Position numbers and translations under genes: made by a program
Assembly (NCBI GenBank): GCA_907163375.1
Contig: CAJQUW010015454.1
Span: 1-64,000, forward strand
Direction: 5' to 3'
DNA length: 64,000 nt
From: Prostheceraeus crozeri
Taxonomy: Eukaryota; Platyhelminthes; Polycladida; Euryleptidae
The notes under the pieces: generated by a model
Told to the model about the DNA's origin: nothing
Seen by the model: only the letters and a program-made list of their open reading frames with translations
Database searches by the model: none
In this document: positions 22,201 through 32,156 of the stretch, in pieces
How positions within the stretch are numbered: the stretch's first letter is position 1
Layout: every line of letters starts with the position of its first letter

Positions 22201-24619
22201 CGATGTCAAGATATTTCCATAAAGTTGAGGTGGATGTCTGAAGGTGATCGCGTTTGTATCGATAATAAGATGATGTTTGAAATGAAATCTTCATCACTTA
22301 AAACCTCAAACTTCAGCAGCCAAGAAATCTTGGTTAACCAAGTCCAGCAAGGCCCAAGAATTGCCATCGAATGCAGAAGCAAGAAATGTAGGGCCTATGC
22401 TTGTATACAGCATACAGCTGAAGCTGTCGCCGAGTGCCACGAATGTTTAGAGCGCACTACATGTATACATGCATGTGCATCATTCTGCAATCACGTGGAC
22501 AGAGATGGCACAGAGTGTGCGTTTAATTTGACTTCATGTAGCCCATAATTAAGTTGTTTTACTACATGAAGCAATCATTTTATTTATTAATCCTCTTTTG
22601 ATGAAACACATTATTCGCTTGATTAAATTCGCATTATAAAAATGGATCAAGCATTCAAAAATTATTGAAAAATTATTCAAAATTGAACCATTATGAAGAA
22701 TATTTCGAACTCGATGTTTTAAAGGTTGAGCAATATAGAACACTAAATATGAAAGAATTGCAGGTGCGAAGGAGAAACAGGTGGAAATAGGCAAGATGTA
22801 GATAAGCAAACATCGAACATGACCGTCAATAAAACAAATCTCCATTATATTGACCAATAGTCATTAGTATTATTTCCGAGGCTCTGTATTTCTTTTTCCG
22901 CATCTTACTAAAGTAAAAATTCCAAAAATGCTTCCACTCTCTAAATGACTTCAAATTTATTGCAGTCATAGTATTCCGATGTATTTATTATCAATAATCA
23001 TCATTATGTATAAATGTATTACTGATTTTCGTAATTGCATTCGCATCGATGCATGTGCATTTGTATACATTTACATGTATGAATGAAAATTGGCTTAGGA
23101 CGTGTTAAGTCTTTGAGTGTCAGTTTACTTACAATTCCATCAGTTTTGCATTATTTATGACATCTTGCAGAAAGTTGTGTAGACCTTCTTTACGTTTCTT
23201 GATGAAATTTGAATCCATATTACCGAACAGACGTTTCCCAGGAATTTTCAGGCTCAAATCTGGAAAGTTCTTCTTCAGCTGGAAAGTTGATGGTTTTCTA
23301 AAGAAGCTGAATTTACTTTAAATAAAGTTTTTAACATACCTTTTCATGCAGGGCCGAAAATTCATTATACCGCCGAAATAAAAACCATTGTTGATCCTGA
23401 TGATTGACAGATATCTTGTAGGCCTAAAGATGTAGGTGACAATTAGCCCGCTGATTAGAAACATCATTTACAACTTTGCAAGCATAATAAGAGCAATAGG
23501 AGAGGCGAAAATTGGAATTAAATGATGAGCATAAATGTAATTGCATTCCCAATTTCTTTCTGAATATATGGGGAGGAGGATAGCTTTTTTTTGTTGGTAA
23601 GCTGAATATCAAAAAAGTTCAAATTCCAAAAGAGTGCGGTGCATTTCGTGCATGACCATGCATAATGAAAATTTTGACACAAATCGAAGACAAACACATC
23701 GAAATGCATCGCACTCTTTTGGAATTTGAACTTTTTTGATATTCAGCTCACCACCAAAAAAAAGCTATCCTCCTCTCCACATATTCAGAGTGATCAATAA
23801 CGGAGGATTTTTTCATCGAATTCCCAATTTCTATTAATCTATAACTGATAGTGGCATTTGACATTCAGACAAAAGTAATCTCCAGTGCTAAGTGCATTAA
23901 AAACATAAACAATTGAGACTTTAAGTTATCGGTCATGCAATTAGATATTCGACCACTAAGCTTTTTATGTCAGATAGTCCTACAATTTTCGATCATAAGA
24001 GAAGATAATCTAAAGAAGAATTCTGCATGTGCTATTGCGCAATCTTGTTTTTCATTCACTATTGATGCAACTTTATCAAAATTAACATAAAAGTTCTGCA
24101 GAGAAACCGTCCTTCTATTGATTTGCTTCGCGAGATGCGCCTTGCTTGGCAATTACTAAAAAGCAATTTTGTATGTAAGCGTCTTCCTACGCCACCCTCT
24201 CGTACAAAAATGCTCAAATGTCTCTTACGGAAAGCACATTGAAAAATATCTACGTTGTCCCATTTAGCAAGATTGAGCTCTGTTCTGGGATTACAGTCCC
24301 ATGATAGTACACCCATCTTTGAAGTATATTAATCTAAGTTAAGAGAGAATGCGAGCGTAGGAAGATTATGAGTCATATTATTTAAGCATTCAAGAAACGT
24401 CATAATATATATATAATGCGAATACTGTTTTTTACACTGTAGTATTCTAACTCAGGAACGTTAAGTTTGGATTACGTATTCATGCAAAAGGGATAATAGA
24501 TGACAACGAAAAAAGAATACTTGTTTCAGTCCGCAAAATTATGTGAGAAACTTACAATGTACTTCTTGTTACGCTCCCATCGCTCCGTATCTTCGATTTG
24601 AGTGTTCATCATACTCAGA
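7177..24619 (-). CDS. SGK3: SGK3-type PX-domain serine/threonine kinase, 5' part of gene (six exons)
   Basis: Six minus-strand exons with GT/AG borders join in phase: 24619-24556, 23423-23340, 23278-23133, 20279-20195, 15671-15631 and 7234-7177. Together they give 157 residues. Residues about 13-105 are a PX domain, with FRRY in the phosphoinositide pocket and KIPGKRLFGN in the proline/basic loop. A short acidic linker leads to INLGG and then SPSDFEFLKVIGRGSFGK, the start of an AGC kinase domain with its glycine loop. The order PX, linker, kinase is that of SGK3 (CISK), which binds PI3P on endosomes and acts in PI3-kinase signalling. The catalytic lobes lie outside the window or were not found. 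The start ATG at 24612-24610 has A at -3. Introns of 0.06-8.4 kb are full of repeats. SGK3 versus an ancestral SGK is inferred from the PX domain. Confidence 0.9.
7691..9598. mobile_element. Non-autonomous element bounded by about 92-bp inverted repeats
   Basis: The segment 7691-7782 and the reverse complement of 9505-9598 match along their length (shared words include AATCAGGGATGTCTATGAA, CAATCCG and TTAGCGTAGGCCGG), at an estimated 75-80 percent identity. The 1.9-kb interior has no credible transposase. This fits an old MITE-like or deletion-derivative DNA transposon inside a kinase intron. Superfamily and exact ends are not clear. Confidence 0.5.
9600..13490. other. Kinase intron, no gene recognised
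   Basis: Mostly AT-rich unique-looking sequence. About 11230-11480 is a low-complexity patch rich in variants of CAATTATTTGAC and its complement, perhaps a decayed tandem repeat. A TATA-containing promoter-like stretch sits at 11074-11165 on the plus strand and is listed separately. Confidence 0.4.
11074..11165 (+). promoter_or_regulatory. Possible TATA promoter with a short leader and splice donor
   Basis: TATAAAAG (about 11075-11082) is followed by a short GC-rich stretch (GGCCCGGCCCGG) in otherwise AT-rich DNA. About 75 bases later comes AAGGTGCGT, which would serve as a splice donor. It would point against the surrounding kinase gene. No downstream exon was identified, so this could be chance. 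Confidence 0.2.
13492..13591 (+). repeat. Duplicated 36-bp unit ending in a (TTA)n tail, probable retroposon 3' end
   Basis: Two adjacent copies of a 36-bp unit (CATTTTGTAAAAAGGATTCT...) are followed by AATAAAG and a short TTATTATTATT run. A duplicated tail unit with a simple-sequence end is typical of SINE or LINE 3' ends. No body of the element is recognised upstream. Confidence 0.4.
14221..14829 (+). mobile_element. LINE 3' end (ORF2 C-terminus), nearly readable
   Basis: The coding region begins KVENFCYLGDVLESRGG, then KKFKEMSAFLTSKG. After one frameshift near 14385 it continues KGKVYAVCVRQCMTYGCETW to a stop at 14829, through RMVRWMCRVKLTDR, RLRWFGHMRRRE and RPSGRPKKTWRH. This is the conserved C-terminal segment found after the reverse-transcriptase domain in many animal non-LTR elements. 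The stop is followed by GGACGTAAAA and a (GATT)n tail. The 5' end is truncated. The copy is less decayed than the relative at 3.1-3.8 kb, so it is probably younger. Confidence 0.88.
14833..14854 (+). repeat. (GATT)n simple tail of the LINE copy
   Basis: About five GATT units directly follow the LINE 3' end. A tetranucleotide tail of this kind is what CR1/L2/RTE-like elements leave when they prime on or add simple repeats. Confidence 0.7.
14856..15630. other. Kinase intron, nothing recognised
   Basis: Only short random frames are visible between the LINE tail and the 41-bp kinase exon. Confidence 0.4.
15631..15671 (-). CDS. SGK3: SGK3-type micro-exon 5 (linker)
   Basis: A 41-bp exon reading ADNIINLGGTENK and two bases of the next codon, with acceptor TTTCAG and a weaker donor GTAATT. 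NIINLG matches the NINLGPS segment just before the kinase domain of SGK proteins. It is supported mainly because both its phases fit the neighbouring exons exactly. Confidence 0.75.
16732..17479. repeat. Near-perfect 748-bp fold-back repeat (two 346-bp arms, 54-bp spacer)
   Basis: Arm 16733-17078 and the reverse complement of 17133-17478 are equal in length and differ at only a few positions by eye (more than 98 percent identity). The 54-bp centre is AT-rich. The open frames in the arms mirror each other and are not credible genes. The repeat lies in a kinase intron and would form a very long RNA hairpin in the pre-mRNA. It is either a fold-back or MITE insertion or a recent inverted duplication; its right end abuts a Tigger/pogo-like terminus. 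Confidence 0.95.
17480..17553 (-). mobile_element. Tigger/pogo-like terminal sequence
   Basis: Read on the minus strand the segment begins TACAGTCAAACTTCGATATA, resembling CAGTCAAAC-type termini of pogo/Tigger elements with a TA target site. Within it TATAGCGAC and GTCGCTATA form a small inverted repeat. The matching left terminus was not found before 16732, so the element is partial or rearranged. Confidence 0.4.
17560..18850. other. Kinase intron, nothing recognised
   Basis: Overlapping frames at 18017-18362 on both strands have no recognisable domains. Confidence 0.4.
18852..20006. repeat. Long imperfect fold-back repeat, arms about 545 bp
   Basis: Arm 18852-19396 matches the reverse complement of about 19460-20006, from ATACAGAG/CTCTGTAT-type outer ends to GCTGCTAAAGT/ACTTTAGCAGC inner ends. 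Identity is estimated at 80-90 percent with small indels, so this is older than the fold-back at 16.7 kb. It shares no obvious sequence with that one. It lies in the intron after kinase exon 4. Confidence 0.9.
20195..20279 (-). CDS. SGK3: SGK3-type exon 4 (end of PX domain and acidic linker)
   Basis: 85 bp with acceptor TTGCAG and donor GTGAGT. Together with the two bases carried over, it reads LSDVKTFLGVDKQTF and then an acidic linker ending MDSDVEV. DVKTFL corresponds to the last PX helix (DVRAFL in vertebrate SGK3). The phase matches both neighbours. A long fold-back repeat begins less than 200 bp downstream in the intron. Confidence 0.85.
20280..23132. other. Kinase intron, no gene recognised
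   Basis: A degenerate run at about 22030-22235 repeats variants of GTCGAGGTCGATGTCAAGAT and looks like an eroded tandem repeat. The plus-strand frame 22156-22548 partly overlaps it and is Cys-rich, but no family is recognised. Confidence 0.4.
23133..23278 (-). CDS. SGK3: SGK3-type exon 3 (PX domain, second half)
   Basis: 146 bp with acceptor TTCCAG and donor GTAAGT. It encodes LKKNFPDLSLKIPGKRLFGN, then MDSNFIKKRKEGLHNFLQDVI. This matches the PX membrane-attachment loop and the following helices of SGK3 ([20 protein letters not shown] in vertebrates). The exon ends two bases into a codon, and the next exon supplies the third. Confidence 0.92.
23340..23423 (-). CDS. SGK3: SGK3-type exon 2 (PX domain, first half)
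   Basis: 84 bp, 28 codons, phase 0 at both ends, acceptor CTTTAG and donor GTATGT. It encodes AYKISVNHQD... and WFLFRRYNEFSALHEK. The RRY motif is the conserved PI3P-contacting arginine region of PX domains and aligns with FVFRRYAEF of vertebrate SGK3. Confidence 0.9.
23560..23788. repeat. Fold-back repeat with 89-bp arms
   Basis: Arm 23560-23648 pairs with 23700-23788 at about 90 percent identity across a 51-bp spacer. The outer ends are CTGAATAT/ATATTCAG. It is the third fold-back in introns of the kinase gene and sits between exons 1 and 2. Confidence 0.9.
24556..24619 (-). CDS. SGK3: SGK3-type exon 1 (start codon, beginning of PX domain)
   Basis: The exon is flanked by acceptor TTTGTAG and donor GTAAGT on the minus strand. 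It holds two adjacent ATGs; the first (24612-24610) gives MMNTQIEDTERWERNKKYI. The seven bases before it would be 5' UTR, so at least one non-coding exon lies upstream (higher coordinates). The basic stretch before KKYI corresponds to the residues leading into PX strand 1 of SGK3. It ends in phase 0. Confidence 0.85.
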
Positions 24620-25261
24620 CTACAAAGAGATAAGACAAAATTTCAAGTCATGACAAATGATTCATCTGTCAGACAATTTGCAAAGAATATTGATGTATCA
24701 ATAGGATTTCAAAAATATTTCTTTTTGAGAAAACACTATTCTAAAATTCTATTGATAGACCGTTATTCGTGAACTGTATCACTTTTTATACGTATGCAGT
24801 ATGCTGCACACTTATACAAATACTGAATGAGTACATTCGTATTGCAACTAGCAACAAGACAATTCGAAGTTTCATCACATACGCGTGGTAGCGCAGTGAA
24901 CAGATGAGTGTCAACTGATAACAAATTCACTAGACAAAGTGATTTAAGAGTAGATACAGGCTTATTTAATCAACTTTATGGATTCACTGCCATTCACTGG
25001 CGTAAAAATAAGTGAAATGAGTATCAGTTGTGCAATACGGACAAAATGTACTATACGAAAAATTTTAATACATTTCAGACATGTGGCATTCAAAACTTTT
25101 CGCTTAACGAAGCAATGTTACTTTATGTATAAGATTATCATTAGATCGCAAATTTCAATACTCATGTTATTGCCATTATTTGACCAATCTTATATTGACT
25201 TAGTTTTGTCTGAAATATCCGTTTGTTGGCCTATCATTTGTAATATAAAGTAATCTCATTA

Positions 25262-25560
25262 AAAAAAACTCGAGCAGCTTGATCACATCGTTCGTCGGTG
25301 GGCAGGTGCGACCTTTTTGTCGGACGAAGTATGTATCAGACTCATTCACAAAATTGCGAACAACTCAGAAAGTCATCCACTTATCAATCTTTTTATTATG
25401 TGTCCTGCTTGTAACAGGAGTAGGCATCAGAGAAAGCTACTGTGTCTTATAGGAAAGTTTTCATTTTATAATAATAAGCTTGTAAAGTTCGCCAGGTTTA
25501 CATGAAGCGCATTTCCTTTGTATACCACGCAGCTCCTTGTATTGAAGAATAAAGTACTAT
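25262..25560 (+). mobile_element. Possible LINE 3' end fragment (jockey/CR1-like)
   Basis: A frame to the stop at about 25505 reads LEQLDHIVRRWAGATFLSDE, then a region with SHPLINLF and NRSRHQRKLL. The HPL...F...R.SR..R pattern shortly before the stop resembles the C-terminus of jockey/CR1-type ORF2 proteins. AATAAAG and an AT-rich end follow. Identification rests on this pattern only. Confidence 0.35.
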
Positions 25561-26655
25561 TTGTTATTACTATCATGCTCATGATTTTTTTAAAAAAATA
25601 TTTCGAAAATTCATCACCATCCATGTTTAGTGTAAAAATTGATACACCGACAGGAGCAATCGAAGAAATCTTCTAGTCACACATTTATCAATTTTATGCT
25701 TTGAAATGTGCTGCAAATTGGGATGATGATTGGTAGGACTTAATGATTATAACTACTTTTTATGGCAATCAATACATATGCATGCATTCAGTCAATCATT
25801 GCATTTATTGAGTTATAATCACAATACCTTGTCTCACTATGGCACTTGCATCAGAAGGCATTCAATTAAAACCAATAGAAATAAGGAAGATATCTGAACT
25901 TTCATTGTGTGATATCAATGGCCTGATATTTTCAAGTCCTTGATCATAATAATTTCATAACCTGTACGTTATAGAATACTGTCTGACTTACGCATTCTTA
26001 CATTATGCTTATTACACCTGCGCACTTCTACATCACTTATGTATGTACTCTTTTCTGCATCGACGATAAATAAACGGCGAAAATGTAGATCTACTCCAGT
26101 AGCTATGTTAAAACATAGATGGAGTGCGATGCAGAGAACCTTCTATTCGTATCCGTGCGTGCAATGTAGATGAGATGTAGACTTAAAATTTTAAATAATG
26201 TAATCATTTTTAAAAAGTGAAGAGTAAATCCTGCAGTCATCGGATCTAAGCACAAGGACTTGAGGTAAAGATCTGAGAAAGGTTAGTCTTTCAGTCATCG
26301 GACAGAAGCAGGGATGATCCGCACCATTTTTCTATTAACTATAAGACACAATGAATTTCATTACTATATTTTATTAACATCGCGTCATTAACACATAGTT
26401 CATCAAATTCAAAGCTAATTGAAGGGTAGAGGAGAGCTCGTCTCATTGTCCGAAGTAAATTAAATGATGCAATAAGGAGCTCTAATCCAATTGCAGTTTT
26501 CTCGGTCCACTTGCAATGAACACTTCTGATTTCTGGGCAACTGACATCAGTTTGCTATTGACAATAATCGGGAAAGATTAATTGAAGCAAGTGGTGAATT
26601 GAAATCAACATTCTCATCAAATTGTGTTTAATTGCGCTTGAGTTTGGGTGTCCAG
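25561..26655. other. No feature recognised
   Basis: AT-rich. A (TG/AC-poor) unique-looking stretch without credible frames. It should contain the 5' UTR exons or promoter of the kinase gene or lie upstream of it, but none could be defined. Confidence 0.35.
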
Positions 26656-26659
26656 GCAA

Positions 26660-27790
26660 TGTATTAAGCGTTACTTCTTGCATACTGACCTTACCCATTT
26701 ACACTTCATTTTCTTCTTCATACTTTCTGTCGGTTTCAGGTCCACTTTTCTGCTCTGCGTTTGGCACTTCGCGCGATCTGAAGCCATGTCAAGCTACAAG
26801 CTCGTATTCTTCAGATCAGCGTTGAGAGCATCAGTCAGCCTTTTCACTTTCCGACGTTTGCCTCTGGTCTTGTTGCTGCTTTCTCTCTCTGATCGGAGAA
26901 CCCGGTAATACTTGCCACCTCAGCTTTTTATCATCTACTTTGATTGATAATTAAAGGCAATGCACGTGTCTTGAGGTTGATCTGTTGCAAAGAAGAAGAT
27001 GCGCAATTTCATCAGACACTGTCTATTGAAATGATATAGCAGACGTTTCGCTCTCTCATCCTTGTCGATGTCGAGTGTGTTTCAGACATGAAAGATTTCT
27101 ACAAGCACTCGACAACTGTAAAATTCATATAGATTCATAGGCAATTCAATAAACTTAGTGTCTGACGACACATCTCCTTTTTGCGACATTTCTTTGAGAT
27201 GAGCGCGAAATACCTAGCCATCATCGCTTGGATACCTTCATTTCTTTTTTATCGAGACGTGTGAATCCCAGAGACCACCTGAGAATCTTCGTCTCCATTG
27301 TGTTAAGCTTTTATCGGCTTCTTACCTTATGAGACAACATTGCCCTCCAATGAGGGTCAGCGACCGTACGACTGATTTGTAGATCATTATTTTGGCTTGC
27401 GAGAGTGTCTTTCCGGGTTTGCAACTGCGACCGAAGACCATGGTTAGTGGCATCTGCGAGTGTAATGCTGTCTGCGCGTAAAAGGGTTCATGGTGTCTTT
27501 TTGGATGAGAATTGAGGCTGCAAACATAAACAGTATAAACGATATGGGAGATAGTGAGGACCCTTTATGTACACTGACACTATTGATATACGGCTTTGTG
27601 ATGATTGCGACACACAAATAACATCGCTTGTCGATTTGGTGTAGAGTAATCTCCAGGGATGTGATTGACTAAACAAAAGAAATCAGGAAACCAATTTTTG
27701 AAGGAGACCCAGTCACGGAATTCTAGAGGAGCGGAAGTGAAAGCTGACAGTACTACTTCTCCTCGCAGACCGTTGAATATGAGTAGCATA
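26660..27790 (-). mobile_element. Decayed RTE-type LINE, 3' half
   Basis: Pieces on the minus strand run in the expected order across shifted frames. GSSLSPISFILFM is a reverse-transcriptase motif near 27570. IYKSVVRSL follows, then LRWSLGFTRLDK near 27250. The C-terminal DALNADLKNTSL and LDMASDRAKCQTQSRK segments lie at about 26840-26750. This is the layout of RTE/BovB-like and similar elements (MRMLRWSLGLTRLD...RGRPKKRW in intact relatives). Many stops and shifts make it a dead copy. About 230 bp between 27170 and 26940 do not fit and may be an insertion. Confidence 0.65.
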
Positions 27791-30700
27791 CATTTTTCAT
27801 ATTGTATTTGGAAAGAGCTATAAAATCAAAACGTTTCGAACATAGCGTAATTATATCACCAACACACAATTTGTACATCATTTTATCACTTCAATGTTTT
27901 ACTTTGAAGTTTACGCACTTTTCGTTCGGTTGGTAGACTTGCCAAATTACAGAAGAGTTGACATTTAGCCGCTTCAAAATATTACGTGAAATCAAATTAA
28001 ACGTTTTTCTTTCCAAAATCTGAAAGCAATGATATCCTCTAACGCATCATGCATTACCAAATAACAAGCAAAACTCACATAGGACATAATAGATTTGATC
28101 AAGAACAATTCTTGATGAATTTCCTTTTGCATGAAGTCGGACATCAACTGTTGATCCGACCAAATTTGATAAAAGAAATTGCACTCTATTACAAAAACGC
28201 TGAAATTTATAGCCTACGGGCGACTAAGGTCACCCCTGGAAGTAAGCTAAAGTAGGGCAGTTTTCGTTGTTCCACTGTCAGAATCAGATGAATCAAGGTC
28301 AACATTACATCGTCCATCAAAAAATCTTGCGGTCACTACATTTTCTAGCAGTAAAATTTTCGCAACATCAATTCGTTGGAAAGGCCGACAAAATCACTAC
28401 TCTGATCTCCTTCTGAAGCGTGCATATCTTGTCAAAAATCACTGCGCAAATTTTGTTTTTATCATCTAAATTTGACAAGAGTGTTTGAAGGTAAGATAGT
28501 TTGCACATCAACCTCTGATGACTGCACATTTAATCTAGAAGAAAGTTGTTGTCGTCTTCTTAATGATGGGAACATAAAGAAACCACTCAGGTCTTTTACA
28601 TAAAAATTAGGAATGCTAAAATGTTTGATATTTCTATTGAACTGCCAGCTTGGCTTGCTACCTGTTACAATGATTGAATTGTTTTTTCGGTAATGGAATC
28701 CTGTCGATAAAAACAGAGAATTTCAAGTCGCAAATGTAAGATTTTATTAAGACAGTGGATTTATGACTTAGTCATTGAACATTCTCATTCGATGGCAGGA
28801 GTGTTGTATCTATCAAGTAATTGCTATTTTTACCATGCCAAGACTTGCGACTGAAACCTGTGCGATTAAAACCTACCATTGAATCACAATGAAACAATCA
28901 TAATCATACAGGAGTCATATTTGTAAGCCACGTACTAAGCATAATTTTGTTTTGCAGAATCTGCCTTATCTCAAAAACGAACGAATTAACCTAAAAAATC
29001 AGGAAAAATCACATAACTGAATCTCGCCACTTCAATATTTTTCTCCAATTAATTTTTCTGATTGAATCTTTTAGCACAATTCAACCTAAAGAAATGACAG
29101 CTACAGAGTCAGTAAAAGTCCAACATCCTTGATTTACGGACCGCACTCAATTGACCCTGGAATCGAACCGAATTCCGCAGCGGACAAGAGCACGCATAAG
29201 ACACAGGCCATTTTCCACAGTCAGAAAATCAATTAAGAAAAATGTGTGATTCACATGATGGTGTGGCTCACAAATGCCCGTTTCACAAATAATCATAGTA
29301 AATCATCAAACTGAATGACAAGACCAACTGAGACATCCAAGATGAAAACTGACATAGATTCCGACCGATTTAGTAGTCAGGACTTACAGTAGTGTGAAAG
29401 GAAATCCCTGAAAATTAGCAGCCCGAAAAAAGAGCATGGATGTACTAAGAATCAACTTTGATGAGTATTTGCTATTCCTGCATCCATCAAGTTTGCAAAT
29501 TTCAAATTCACTTGCACCTAATGTTTTACACTTTGACAGATGAATCAGTAAAGAATCAGTGATGCTCAATTGTGCATTCTTGCAAGAACCAAGGGTAAGG
29601 ACAATGGAAATTCTTTTAATTGGTTTTTCTTCTCACTTCTAATAGGTCCTACTGTGTTGTGAATTCATTAATATGAATAAGATAATAAAAAAATAATCCT
29701 TAAATTATTGATATTTGAATTTGCTATCCGCCTCAAGATGGAGCAGGTTTCCGCAACATGTCGCATACTGAAATAGACTGTGATTTGGCAGATTGCTCTT
29801 TCACTCTAAACTTTTTTGATATTTGAATCAGCAAAAGTAGTTCAAATGACAGTTCCAAACAAAATCTATTTCAAGTTCAATAAATAATCTGAATGAAAGC
29901 CTTATAAATATATATTTGAATAATCGGATGTCCCAATTTGGTTGTCATTTCATGTCGAAATATCATAATGCTAAAGCAGCCCATAAACGAGCGATATCAT
30001 AAAAGCATTTATGGATAGTAAATAAAAGCTTTATTGGTTAAGTTTCGATGAACCAGTGGAGACATGAAAAGTAATCCTCAGAGTCTCTGTTCATTGGCAA
30101 GCAAAAATATAAACTACTGATCATTTACAATGTGAAGAGTCTCTACAACGTCCAAAAGCATAATATATCAGCATTAAGTAGCAACTAGAGCACTAAGTCC
30201 TATGCACTAACTTGGCAAAATATTAAGTGCTCACTGTTGTTTGCGTGAATTGTCATTGAATTTCCTCTTAAATTCCTTTGTACCTTGTACTGTGCTTCAT
30301 GCCGAGGTCAATGTGTTATTTTCAATTCTGTGAGGGCATCTATTCGATTTTCCGCAATTTCAACTTTCCTTTTGGTAAAATAACACAATTCATATCTGTC
30401 CACCTTCAAAAGGTATGTATTTAAAATGATAGACCAATGTGCTTTCGTGTCGATGTCTTGCATACATGTCGTTCTTCACTGAAAGACCGCTGTCTGAACG
30501 GCACCAAACCGCTCCACCAAACTGAATATACATGAGCATACTTTGTATGAGAGCTCAGTACTCCTCATCGAATAAACACCGATGACATTTCCGGAATCCC
30601 ACTGTCAGTAGCAAAACATAATGGATGGTAATGCGTGTAGTTGCTGTCGAAAAATTTATCATTCGGACAGCACTGGCCATGCACTGATGCACGAAATCTA

Positions 30701-32122
30701 AGGTCAGAACGATCTATTGTATGCAGAAGATTTAACCATTTTGGCAAATTAGCCTGTGCCAAAAAGCACACTGCCAGGAGATATGGTCTACTTCACCGTC
30801 TTCGGAGTGATCTGACAAACACCAATGTTCGGCATTGCGAATAGCAGGATGATCATATAACAAAGCGTACGGCAAATGTCCGTGCGTTGCATACGGACGA
30901 GGTCTGGGGAGAAGCTCTATTTATTGTGCCAGGGATAACGATCTCTAATGCTCATGAATTACGAGTGCATTAAGAGATGAGATGAACTCATCTTCAGATG
31001 CAGGAAATGTCGCAGTGAGGTCTCTTCTCCAACCCCCTCCACACCGCTAACATCAACTTCCTATGCCAAGAGTGCCAAGGATCAGCATGAAAATACTTGG
31101 TCATGCGAGTGGCTGCTTAGATGTTGTCATTTCATGCGTAGTAGAACAATCACTGGAATTGCATAGTTGCGACATTTTGATGCAAGATATTCGACAATTG
31201 CATAGCTGAAATGCCATTCTAAAAACCAGTGGAGCAAATTCAAGCGTTTTTCAAATTCGAAATTGCACTAAAATGATCGACCAGCTTCATTTCATGACAC
31301 ATTGCCCGTCATATTTACATTTTTAACAGGATTTTCATGAAAAACTTCTCATAATTTCAGGATTGATAATTGATTGTAAAAATTGCAAGAAAATTTTGCA
31401 GTGTTATGACAGAGAAGTAGAGACTTTCCCGAAAATGTGCATCAGACAAATTCATACCTTAAGATCTAATTTTCTCGTGAATATATTCTAATTGCCTACA
31501 GTTTTTCAACTTTATACAAGAGGATATACTTGATAACGAAAACAAAGGAGAGAAAAAAGAACGACACTTCTCCAAGCAATGGGGTGTAATAAACCAGATA
31601 GAACTATTTATCCAGCTGATTATTTTGAACTCGAATCCTAATTGTTGAATATACTAAACTAAAAATCTAGACAGAAAAACAAATGTACAATTGCGGATGC
31701 CCATGCTCATCGGGCACACCACAACGATGCAGCCAACTTCATATTTATCTGTAGATGCTCCAATCATGGAAATTCAGCAATTCTCTTTCTCTTTGTTTTC
31801 TGCAATCGGACGAATGAAAACACATGTTTGTCAATGACATGAGCTGATAAAGGTATGGATGAGGATTAATGTTGACAGATATTTAGAAGAATCAAACTAA
31901 AACCAATCTAATGAATTATAGAAAATATCGATCATGGCTGAGCATGGCTGAGAAGACTGTTGTCTTCTTATTCTCACCGTCAACCACGTGAATCAGCTTT
32001 CGATTAAAATACCGTTTTCATGACAACGCCTCTACTCTTTCAATGTCCATGTTGGTTCTAGTCCTTTATTATCACAGTGTCGTATTTTCAATGGCTCTAG
32101 TTTTTTTCAACAACATGTTCAT
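27791..32122. other. No gene recognised in about 4.3 kb
   Basis: Overlapping frames on both strands around 30565-30844 have no known domain. Nothing else rises above background. Confidence 0.35.
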
Positions 32123-32156
32123 ATAGACATCGGATTACATGTAATCCGATGTCTAT
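32123..32156. repeat. Perfect 34-bp palindrome
   Basis: ATAGACATCGGATTACA is followed without spacer by its exact reverse complement. It would form a cruciform or a spacer-less hairpin and has no other explanation in the sequence. Confidence 0.95.

Noticed and set aside
22156-22548. 130-codon Cys-containing frame
   Set aside because: Its first part overlaps an eroded tandem repeat and the Cys spacing matches no family I know.
29145-29215. GGTTCGATTCC on the minus strand, resembling a tRNA B box
   Set aside because: No matching T-stem, A box or acceptor stem could be formed, so neither a tRNA nor a SINE is supported.
30565-30844. Overlapping frames on both strands with retroelement-like texture
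   Set aside because: No motif of reverse transcriptase, integrase or transposase could be pointed to.
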